From a virus, in IMG/VR virus record IMGVR_UViG_3300006931_000001, positions 1 through 64,000 of that record: DNA of 64,000 nucleotides. One strand, given 5' to 3'. Position numbers and translations under genes: made by a program. Under the pieces are notes generated by a model. The model made no database searches, was not told the DNA's origin, and saw only the letters and a program-made list of their open reading frames with translations. Shown piece after piece: positions 13,911-20,165 of the stretch. Within the stretch, counting starts at the first letter, position 1. Each line of letters opens with the position of its first letter.

Positions 13911-14129
13911 ATGTCTGGACGTAATCTCGGAAAAACCGAGCGTGCTATTATTGATTTTTTCCAGCAGTGTTCGTCACAAATTACAACCGAGGATCTCCGA
14001 CAATATCTCTGCATGACAAGCGATCAATGTCTGAGCGCACTCAAACGTTTACACAAAAAAGGATTGGTGATGAACGTGAAAAACGGGAAAGAACTCCGCT
14101 GGACACTCACACCGGAGAATATTCGCTAA
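13911..14129 (+). CDS. Winged-helix DNA-binding protein, 72 aa
   Basis: A complete small winged helix-turn-helix: helix 1 (T-E-R-A-I-I-D-F-F), helix 2 (T-T-E-D-L-R-Q-Y-L), recognition helix (T-S-D-Q-C-L-S-A-L-K-R-L-H-K-K) and wing (G-L-V-M-N-V-K-N-G-K-E-L-R-W). It closely follows the endolysin and precedes a hairpin-rich non-coding region that could be its target. Confidence 0.65.
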   Translation: MSGRNLGKTERAIIDFFQQCSSQITTEDLRQYLCMTSDQCLSALKRLHKKGLVMNVKNGKELRWTLTPENIR

Positions 14130-14450
14130 GATCTCGCGTATGATCTCGCGCGTATACTCTTCACGCGTGCGAGAATAGCATCTCGCGTGCGCGAAACACT
14201 ACTCGAGCGTAGCTCGCTTCGCTCGCTACTGCTCAAGTAGTGATAGAAAAAGATCACGTGCACGTAAGAATAATAGTCTCGCGCGCAAGATCAAGCGAAT
14301 TTTTTAGTTTATCATTTGTCAGAATCGCGTACACGATTCCCGAGTACCTGGTCCGCACCTGGAGTCGGACCACCACTCAAAACGTTGTCCTACGTCAAAA
14401 GGGAGCGGTTTTCAGAGATGTCTGAACCACACGCTTCTGCGGAGTCCATG
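14130..14450. promoter_or_regulatory. Hairpin-rich leader before thymidylate kinase
   Basis: About 320 bases without a convincing gene before the chosen kinase start. It holds several copies of ATCTCGCG (14131, 14142, 14180), the large inverted repeat at 14197-14242, and a second hairpin TGGTCCG / CGGACCA at 14349-14372. It separates the lysis group from nucleotide metabolism, so a promoter and RNA-level control are likely. No confident -35/-10 pair was found. A 61-codon GTG frame at 14240-14425 looks spurious. Confidence 0.45.
14197..14242. repeat. 12-bp inverted repeat with structured loop
   Basis: CACTACTCGAGC at 14197-14208 pairs with GCTCAAGTAGTG at 14231-14242, with one mismatch. The 22-base loop has its own complementary GTAGC/GCTAC ends, so the whole can fold into an extended stem. 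There is no T-run, so simple termination is unlikely. Confidence 0.75.
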
Positions 14451-15131
14451 ATGACCACGATTTATGAGTCTCAGCAGTCTGTTATTGAACGCAGTGGAGA
14501 TCCTCACTACATTGTAATCGAAGGTCCGGACGGAGTTGGAAAAACCACACTCATAAAAGCATTACAAGATGGACTGCAAAGATATGGTGTCACTCATGAT
14601 CGCATCTTCACAGTAAGTTTTCCGAGCAAAGTTACAACTCCTGGTCGGATAATACGAGAGATTTTCACAGACATCGAATTCATTCGCAATCCACGTACGA
14701 TGTTGTATCTGATGCTCGCTGATTTGACAGAGTGGGAGTCATCGTTACCGATTCATGACTTACTCGCTGACAAAGCATATATTATTGCAGACAGACATCC
14801 GTTAGTAAGCAATTTTGCATATCAAGGTGAGGCTTACGCTCCGGAAGCGATTCATTCAATTCAATATCGTCAACAGTTTATCGAACCGCATCGTATATTC
14901 ATTTTGGATGCTCCACCTGATGTGCAGGAACAGCGAATTCAAGAGCGTAGTGAAAAACGTAATGTGATGTTTGAAAAGAAAAGTGCTCGTTATCAAGAGC
15001 GTCTACGCCAGCGTTATTTAGGTTACGCATTATCTAATCCACACAATTGTGTATTACTTGATGCAACTCAGTCTATTCCTGAATTATTAGATACTGTGCT
15101 TATGTCAGTTTTGCGCGGAGGTGTACAGTGA
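14451..15131 (+). CDS. tmk: Thymidylate kinase
   Basis: Phosphorylates dTMP to dTDP. From the chosen start the P-loop is at about residues 23-31 (E-G-P-D-G-V-G-K-T), followed by the D-R-H motif at about 120 (I-A-D-R-H-P-L-V-S-N-F-A-Y-Q-G), the DRY/H and YQG elements of thymidylate kinases. A lid-like basic segment follows around residue 170. I prefer ATG 14451 because GGAG lies six bases upstream; ATG 14448, 14418 and 14316 are also in frame. It overlaps the next gene by four bases. Known family; confident. Confidence 0.85.
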   Translation: MTTIYESQQSVIERSGDPHYIVIEGPDGVGKTTLIKALQDGLQRYGVTHDRIFTVSFPSKVTTPGRIIREIFTDIEFIRNPRTMLYLMLADLTEWESSLPIHDLLADKAYIIADRHPLVSNFAYQGEAYAPEAIHSIQYRQQFIEPHRIFILDAPPDVQEQRIQERSEKRNVMFEKKSARYQERLRQRYLGYALSNPHNCVLLDATQSIPELLDTVLMSVLRGGVQ

Positions 15132-15697
15132 TTTTAGCATATAAGGATATCGAAAATGCTATGGCTGATGGTGATATTATTATCACGCCATACGATGCTG
15201 ACAGTATGGGAACCAATAGTTACGATGTACATTTGGCACGCAAATTAGTAACGTATCATGTACCACGCTGTTCTACTGTGATACTTGATTGTAAGCAAAA
15301 ACCAGAAACATTTAATTACATTATACCAGATGAAGGATTAGTATTGTGGCCAGGTACTTTGTATCTAGCTGCCACACAAGAATATACTGAAACTCGTAAA
15401 CACGTTCCTTATTTGGATGGTAAATCAAGTATAGGACGTTTAGGGATTTTTATACACACGACAGCTGGTAGAGGCGATATCGGCTTTTGTGGTCACTGGA
15501 CTATGGAAATATCAGTAATTCATCCTGTACGTGTGTACGCTGGTATGCCTATTGGACAGCTAACGTTTCATGCAAGCTCTTCTCAGCCTGAGATTGATTA
15601 CGCAAATAAAAAATCTCAGAAGTATACAGCATATTTTCGTTCTGAAGATCCGATACCTACAGCATCACGGATGTACCTTAATTTTAAGGATAAGTGA
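15128..15697 (+). CDS. dcd: dCTP deaminase family protein
   Basis: A 189-residue protein with GTG start overlapping tmk. The core motif at about residues 97-127 reads G-K-S-S-I-G-R-L-G...H-T-T-A-G-R-G-D-I-G-F...W-T-M-E, close to dCTP deaminases (R-S-S, H-x-T-A, then the catalytic Glu). The family converts dCTP to dUTP; some members also hydrolyse dUTP to dUMP, which would feed ThyX. No separate dUTPase is visible. The first motif has Lys where many bacterial enzymes have Arg. Confidence 0.8.
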   Translation: MILAYKDIENAMADGDIIITPYDADSMGTNSYDVHLARKLVTYHVPRCSTVILDCKQKPETFNYIIPDEGLVLWPGTLYLAATQEYTETRKHVPYLDGKSSIGRLGIFIHTTAGRGDIGFCGHWTMEISVIHPVRVYAGMPIGQLTFHASSSQPEIDYANKKSQKYTAYFRSEDPIPTASRMYLNFKDK

Positions 15698-15948
15698 TGG
15701 GTGTTCTAGCGGGCTATGAACAAAAGCAAGTCTATGTAGAGGATGGTTTGTGGCCTCTCATTAATGTGTTAGCCCGTAAGCTTGGCATTCCTGTATATAG
15801 ACTTGTTAATGAAGCATTGAAATCTAAAGTTAACAAGCATCTAACTACAGCCGAACTTAAAACGCTGAGAGCCGTGCTTCGAGGATCACATGCACGTAAA
15901 ATTAAAATACATAAAACTCGACGCAACGCACATCATTCCAATAGGTGA
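15697..15948 (+). CDS. Hypothetical RHH-like protein, 83 aa
   Basis: ATG at 15697 overlaps the dcd stop (TGATG); GTG 15694 is also in frame. Q-K-Q-V-Y-V followed by helices W-P-L-I-N-V-L-A-R-K-L-G and P-V-Y-R-L-V-N-E-A-L-K resembles a ribbon-helix-helix domain, with a basic C-terminal tail (H-A-R-K-I-K-I-H-K-T-R-R). DNA binding is inferred. The 3' end overlaps the next gene by 59 bases. Confidence 0.5.
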   Translation: MGVLAGYEQKQVYVEDGLWPLINVLARKLGIPVYRLVNEALKSKVNKHLTTAELKTLRAVLRGSHARKIKIHKTRRNAHHSNR

Positions 15949-16342
15949 ACCTAAGAAGAGAGAAACACGTAACGGCATCACTATTGAAGTCACAGATGAT
16001 TTAGGTCTACCGATGGATGGTAGATACTACGCAAAGAGTAGTTGCAACACGTGTTACGGTCGTGGTGTGTATTGCACTGTTCGTCCAGCTGCAATGCACT
16101 CATGTCCGTGCGCACAGAAACGTTATCGATCTGTACGAGAGTTCGTGAGTGCACATGTTGTTTCTGATGCTGCTACGCTCGCGTCTGCATTCTGTACTGC
16201 AATCGCACCAAGTACGGTTGTAGATAGCGATAACGAAAAATTTACAGGCATAGACCGCACCACACGCCAGGAACCATTGTCCTACGCTACTCAGCCACTT
16301 ACGCCAGAGCTCCTGGAGCTTGCTGCTAGCCTTGTCAAGTAG
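15890..16342 (+). CDS. Hypothetical zinc-binding protein, 150 aa
   Basis: Residues about 52-76 have C-N-T-C-Y-G-R-G-V-Y-C...C-P-C-A, similar to half of the DnaJ-type zinc domain (CxxCxGxG). The N-terminus is beta-like and the C-terminal half is helical and polar. It starts inside the end of the previous gene, suggesting coupling. Function unknown. Confidence 0.6.
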   Translation: MHVKLKYIKLDATHIIPIGEPKKRETRNGITIEVTDDLGLPMDGRYYAKSSCNTCYGRGVYCTVRPAAMHSCPCAQKRYRSVREFVSAHVVSDAATLASAFCTAIAPSTVVDSDNEKFTGIDRTTRQEPLSYATQPLTPELLELAASLVK

Positions 16343-16346
16343 CCTC

Positions 16347-16374
16347 TTGATTTGTGCTCTAAGTTAGGTATATT
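16347..16374 (+). promoter_or_regulatory. Candidate sigma-70-type promoter with inverted repeat
   Basis: TTGATT at 16347-16352 and TATATT at 16369-16374, 16 bases apart, in an 86-base gap before a 42-residue gene. Ten bases further on is an inverted repeat CTGTA-CTCGA-TACAG (16385-16399) that could be an operator. It would drive the PP-loop/ParB genes. Read by eye only. Confidence 0.45.
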
Positions 16375-16428
16375 AGGGCAGAATCTGTACTCGATACAGT
16401 CACAGACCGATCAACAATAGGAGTGTAT

Positions 16429-16557
16429 ATGGCTAGATTCCAACTTACGAAAGCAAAGAAAGTTAAGACAGAGGGCAAGGCTTCCAAGAGTGAGTCCAAG
16501 AAGAAAGCAGGTAAAAAGAAAGGAGGTAATGCGACCGGAAAGACGAGTAAAGGATAA
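16429..16557 (+). CDS. Lysine-rich microprotein, 42 aa
   Basis: ATG with AGGAG upstream (16419-16423). The product starts M-A-R-F-Q-L-T-K-A-K-K-V and is then almost entirely K, S, G, A and T, ending T-S-K-G. Fourteen of 42 residues are lysine. The T-K-A-K-K-V segment recalls the K-A-R-R-V tag of the array proteins at 1-2112. It is probably disordered and may bind nucleic acid. It ends five bases before the PP-loop gene. Confidence 0.55.
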   Translation: MARFQLTKAKKVKTEGKASKSESKKKAGKKKGGNATGKTSKG

Positions 16558-16561
16558 TTCT

Positions 16562-17302
16562 ATGACTAGCGTATCAGTGCTTAAGAACGCGGTGCAGTTG
16601 CTTCATGATGTACATGAAAGCACTGATACGATTCTTGTTGGTTTAAGTGGTGGAAAAGATTCATTAGCCGTGTTGGATTTAGCGGTTAACGAATTTGGTG
16701 CTGACAATGTGCAATGTTATTTTATGTATTTTGTAAGAGGTTTACGTTGTGTAGAAACAATAATAAAGTATTGTGAGCGCAGGTACAAAGTTAAAGTTCA
16801 TTATTATCCACATCCTGATCTTAGTAGAGCATATAAATATGCTCAATTTATGCCGCATAGAGCTAATGCTGGTGTGTGGCGTGAAACCAAGATTGGAGAT
16901 ATAGAGCAAGCTGTACGCGTTGCTTCTGGAATTGATTGGCTGGCATACGGTCATCGCATGACTGACTCTCTAGAGCGGCGTGCGATGCTGCATAAATTGT
17001 GTGGTTTTGATCTCAAAGGACGTCGTGTTTATCCACTCTGGAAATGGAATGCTAACGCTGTTTATGCATATATCAGAGGTCGTCGTATTCCATTACCTCC
17101 AAGATTGACATTTAATAATCGAGTGATGACTGGAGTGGGATTACAGGAGGATGTCCTTTTGTTTTTGAAACAAAAATATCCAGACGATTACGCTAAAGTT
17201 TTGGAGGTATTTCCATATGTCGAAGCACGGCTCGCACGAAGAAAGTTTATTGAAAGCTCGTGGAGAAAAGAAGGAAAAGCGACAAAACGCTCCGCTGGCT
17301 AA
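16562..17302 (+). CDS. PAPS-reductase-like PP-loop protein (IbrA/DndC-like)
   Basis: A 246-residue protein of the adenine nucleotide alpha-hydrolase superfamily. The pyrophosphate loop S-G-G-K-D-S lies at about residues 29-34, preceded by D-T-I-L-V-G-L, and is followed by F-M-Y-F-V-R-G and W-L-A-Y-G-H-R-M-T-D-S. The lack of a clear C-terminal ECGLH motif argues against a true sulfate-assimilation enzyme. Its end overlaps a ParB-like gene by 86 bases. A PAPS-reductase-like plus ParB-like pair is the composition of IbrA/IbrB and of many phage cassettes. Substrate unknown; it may activate a nucleotide or modify DNA. The start at ATG 16562 has AAAGGA upstream. Confidence 0.75.
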   Translation: MTSVSVLKNAVQLLHDVHESTDTILVGLSGGKDSLAVLDLAVNEFGADNVQCYFMYFVRGLRCVETIIKYCERRYKVKVHYYPHPDLSRAYKYAQFMPHRANAGVWRETKIGDIEQAVRVASGIDWLAYGHRMTDSLERRAMLHKLCGFDLKGRRVYPLWKWNANAVYAYIRGRRIPLPPRLTFNNRVMTGVGLQEDVLLFLKQKYPDDYAKVLEVFPYVEARLARRKFIESSWRKEGKATKRSAG

Positions 17303-18296
17303 AACGCAAAAATATAAATATAAAGAAATTCATCGTAGTGAAATCAAAAACGCACCATACAATCCGCGTCAAATTGATGACCACGCTCGAAAAAAATTAC
17401 AATTAAATCTCAAAAAGAAAGGTTTGATGGCTCCGCTCGTTTGGAATAAACGAACGGGTAATCTTGTTTCTGGTCATCAGCGCTTAGCCATTGTAGACGC
17501 GTTAGAAGGTTCTGCAAATTATAAGCTTGGTGTAGCTGTAGTTAGCTTGTCAGAAAAAGATGAAAAAGAACAGAATATCTTTTTCAACAATCCAAGTGCA
17601 ATGGGCACTTGGGATATCGACTTACTCGGTGAAATGTTAACAGATAAGAAGTCTGGCGTGGATTACAAAGCAACTGGATTTGATGACATGGATCTCCAGA
17701 TGCTGTTTGATGATACTGAATATGCGACTACGATGTTTGATATGCAGAATGCGCCACAGGCAGTTAAGGAGAATGTTGCATCACTAGAAGATATTCAGAA
17801 GATGAAGCGAGCGCGTAAAGAATACAGAGAAGGTGACATCAAAGAGAACGATAGCGAGTTTTATGCTGTAGTTGTATTTCCGAATCGTCAAGCGCAAGGG
17901 CGTTTTATGGAGCGTATCGGTTTGTCTAGTGATGACAGATATGTTGATGGTGTAAGACTGTATTCTTCACTAGAATCTATTAAGCCTCCAACTAAAGGTG
18001 AATTTGTAGAGGACAAATTCTGGATATCCAAAGAACAAAAGAAAATCGTAGACGCTGAAATTACGAGAATTAGTTCATTGATAGAAGGTAAGAATATAAG
18101 AGGTAGAGCTCTAGAGTACATGGCTGTAAATTCCTCACAGACACCTATTGATAATATCGTAGGTGAAAATGCAGCTGACATCAGTAGTGAGGAGGACAAT
18201 GATTTAGAGCTCGCAAGGAAACGTAGAAAAGATAAGAAACGTCGAAAGAAGGAAAAACGTATGCGAGATAAACTTAAGGTGGTAGCTCATGGATGA
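17217..18296 (+). CDS. ParB-like nuclease-domain protein (IbrB-like)
   Basis: A 359-residue protein. The ParB N-terminal domain is at residues 35-110: N-P-R-Q-I-D at 49-54, L-x-x-N-L-K-K-K-G-L-M-A-P-L-V-W and G-N-L-V-S-G-H-Q-R-L at 81-90, the G-x-x-R nucleotide-binding box. The middle (about 130-280) is a phage-type region with F-Y-A-V-V-V-F-P-N-R and V-D-G-V-R-L-Y. The C-terminus is strongly basic (R-K-R-R-K-D-K-K-R-R-K-K-E-K-R). GGAGG lies about nine bases before the ATG, inside the upstream gene. It probably acts with the PP-loop protein. Confidence 0.75.
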   Translation: MSKHGSHEESLLKARGEKKEKRQNAPLAKTQKYKYKEIHRSEIKNAPYNPRQIDDHARKKLQLNLKKKGLMAPLVWNKRTGNLVSGHQRLAIVDALEGSANYKLGVAVVSLSEKDEKEQNIFFNNPSAMGTWDIDLLGEMLTDKKSGVDYKATGFDDMDLQMLFDDTEYATTMFDMQNAPQAVKENVASLEDIQKMKRARKEYREGDIKENDSEFYAVVVFPNRQAQGRFMERIGLSSDDRYVDGVRLYSSLESIKPPTKGEFVEDKFWISKEQKKIVDAEITRISSLIEGKNIRGRALEYMAVNSSQTPIDNIVGENAADISSEEDNDLELARKRRKDKKRRKKEKRMRDKLKVVAHG

Positions 18297-18606
18297 TGAT
18301 CCAGATAAACAAATATCACCTCAATTTAAGGATATAGCCGTACGCTTATACAACTCAGGTATCGACGAACGAGCTCACGCTGCAGAGCGAGACGCACGCT
18401 TATTGTTAATGAAAGAGCATAATCCAAAAGCTGTGAGCATTTCTGAACTTATCGGTGATGAGGATCCAGAAAAGCAACTTGCAGCTATTGATAAAGAATA
18501 TGCTCGCATACAGCGTGAGTCTGAAGAGGCTGCACGTATAAAGCAAAATGCACAAAATGCACTTGTTGAAGACAGATTTCCACCCCCACCAATGAAGGAG
18601 CGCTGA
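18289..18606 (+). CDS. Hypothetical charged protein, 105 aa
   Basis: Starts inside the last codons of the ParB-like gene. Highly charged and helical, with a long probable coiled coil (Q-L-A-A-I-D-K-E-Y-A-R-I-Q-R-E-S-E-E-A-A-R) and a proline-rich end (R-F-P-P-P-P). In this position before the portal it might be a terminase small subunit substitute, but no helix-turn-helix is evident, so I do not assign that. Confidence 0.6.
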   Translation: MDDDPDKQISPQFKDIAVRLYNSGIDERAHAAERDARLLLMKEHNPKAVSISELIGDEDPEKQLAAIDKEYARIQRESEEAARIKQNAQNALVEDRFPPPPMKER

Positions 18607-18607
18607 T

Positions 18608-18778
18608 ATGAGCACTGATATTCGCAAATCTTATATGATTTGTAATTTCTGTAATCACAGATATCTCGGAAATGTTAAGTGTCCATACTGTGGAGAATTT
18701 GGAGGTAAATTCCAAAGTGATGGAGATGACATCACCAAAAAAACATTTGAAGAGCCAGATCTAAAGAAAGGTTTTTGA
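18608..18778 (+). CDS. Small zinc-ribbon protein, 56 aa
   Basis: ATG immediately after the upstream stop with GGAG ten bases before. The product has C-N-F-C at residues 12-15 and C-P-Y-C-G at 25-29, a rubredoxin-type zinc knuckle pair, then an acidic tail ending K-K-G-F. Its stop abuts the next GTG start. Function unknown. Confidence 0.65.
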   Translation: MSTDIRKSYMICNFCNHRYLGNVKCPYCGEFGGKFQSDGDDITKKTFEEPDLKKGF

Positions 18779-19222
18779 GTGCGCACCTTTGTAGAATTGA
18801 TAGCGCTTGTATCTCAAGACACTGATCAATTGCGTAAGTTTGCTGATATTGATGTTGCAATTGATGATTCAGATGCGACAACTGCAAGCACATTTAATTC
18901 TACTCAGATGACGCTAGCAGCGGGCGCTTCTGGTGTATCAATTCCGTTTGGAGGTGTCACGCGCGCATCAACATTGTTGATCATAGCTCAGTCTGATATA
19001 TCTGTGCAATTGAATGGTAGTGGTGTGCCATACGAAGTTCTACATACACCAGCTGCGCTTACATCAACTGTGTTGTCTACCGTTCAACGTTTCGCTCAAC
19101 CCGGAATTGTATTCTGGCGTGGTAATTTTGATAGCGTTGTGGTTAATAATCTGAGTTCCGTAGACACAGCTGATGTTTATATCGCATTGACAGGTGAAGC
19201 TTCACAAGGACAAAATACATGA
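18779..19222 (+). CDS. Hypothetical virion-type beta protein, 147 aa
   Basis: GTG start directly after the preceding stop. After a helical N-terminus (V-E-L-I-A-L-V-S-Q-D) the sequence is beta-rich, with I-P-F-G-G-V-T-R-A-S-T-L-L-I-I-A-Q and V-F-W-R-G-N-F-D-S-V-V-V-N-N-L, typical of small phage decoration or fibre proteins. The end overlaps the next start (ATGA). Structural role is inferred. Confidence 0.55.
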   Translation: MRTFVELIALVSQDTDQLRKFADIDVAIDDSDATTASTFNSTQMTLAAGASGVSIPFGGVTRASTLLIIAQSDISVQLNGSGVPYEVLHTPAALTSTVLSTVQRFAQPGIVFWRGNFDSVVVNNLSSVDTADVYIALTGEASQGQNT

Positions 19223-20163
19223 GTTATATGTATGGACAGATGGCACAAGCTGTTTCGCCAAATCCTAAATGTAATAGTTGCTGGCATTATAATTCTCAGC
19301 GTGGCTCTGATGGCATATGTGAAATTGGTTTGAGACCTATCACCTGTGGTGATGGCGACATGCCTTCTATTGGGTATGCACCTGTGAGTGCGATCGGTCC
19401 TGACGTGGCTGGAACACACGCTCCGAATGGCCAGGCACCGATTCAGCCTGGTAGAGACTTGGTACCTGCATCCGCTTTGTATCGTAATAACAACGGAAAC
19501 GGTGGTACTGTCGCGATGCAAATCGTGACTCTCGGGGAAGAGCACGCAGAGCTAGTTAAAAGCTTGGAACAAGAATTATCTGTCATTTGTAGGTTTCACG
19601 ATAAAACATCACATGCGACTCCTCATGCAGCTGCATTACAGTCATTTGATAGCTGTACTTGTCGCGCGCCGTCCGATCGTCGACTATCTAAGGCATTAAC
19701 ATCAAAAATGAGTCGTGGCATGCTGGCGCGGTTGGGGGAAAATTATGATGATTTAGTGTCTACGTTTGTGGAGAGTGTACGTAAAGGTCAAGACATTAAT
19801 GATGTTCATAAGTCTATGGCTAATACAGCCGTGACCAAAGGATTTTATAATCAAGAGTGGATTGATCAATTTAAGGGTACTCCTTTATTTGATCAAGCAT
19901 TAAAGCTATGCAAAAAAGAATTAACGTTGACTGCAGAGAACATTAAACGTAGAAGTGACTCAGCTAAGCGGCGCAAGGAACGTGAGGCTCACCTAGCAAA
20001 ACTTACTCCTGAACCATCATATAATTATGATGAGGAGTACGCGAAAGAAGAGCAATTGCGTTTAGAAAAACAGAAACTACAGCTTAAATTAGCTGAACAT
20101 CAGCAAAAACAACTGTCATCTACAAAAATGATTAAGAGTGAGAAACAGTTGAACAAGAGGTAA
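19219..20163 (+). CDS. Hypothetical protein preceding portal, 314 aa
   Basis: The N-terminal 45 residues have C-N-S-C-W-H-Y-N...C-E-I-G...C-G-D-G-D, a Cys motif with spacing seen in small metal-binding modules. The middle has H-D-K...C-T-C, and the last 100 residues form a charged probable coiled coil (K-R-R-K-E-R-E-A-H-L-A-K...L-R-L-E-K-Q-K-L-Q-L-K). It ends two bases before the portal gene. It occupies a place where terminase is often found but shows no Walker or nuclease motif. Confidence 0.6.
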   Translation: MSYMYGQMAQAVSPNPKCNSCWHYNSQRGSDGICEIGLRPITCGDGDMPSIGYAPVSAIGPDVAGTHAPNGQAPIQPGRDLVPASALYRNNNGNGGTVAMQIVTLGEEHAELVKSLEQELSVICRFHDKTSHATPHAAALQSFDSCTCRAPSDRRLSKALTSKMSRGMLARLGENYDDLVSTFVESVRKGQDINDVHKSMANTAVTKGFYNQEWIDQFKGTPLFDQALKLCKKELTLTAENIKRRSDSAKRRKEREAHLAKLTPEPSYNYDEEYAKEEQLRLEKQKLQLKLAEHQQKQLSSTKMIKSEKQLNKR

Positions 20164-20165
20164 TT

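Noticed and set aside
14341-14417. Possible tRNA-like fold around the TGGTCCG/CGGACCA hairpin
   Set aside because: Only one stem could be drawn; no acceptor stem, T-loop GTTCRA or anticodon arm. No tRNA genes were found anywhere in the window.
14240-14425. 61-codon GTG frame in the leader before tmk
   Set aside because: Runs through strong hairpins, has a composition unlike neighbouring proteins and no ribosome site. Treated as non-coding.
16490-16561. Longer N-terminus for the PP-loop protein starting at 16490
   Set aside because: It would overlap the 42-residue microprotein in another frame and adds only a basic low-complexity stretch; ATG 16562 has a ribosome site and leaves five bases between the genes.
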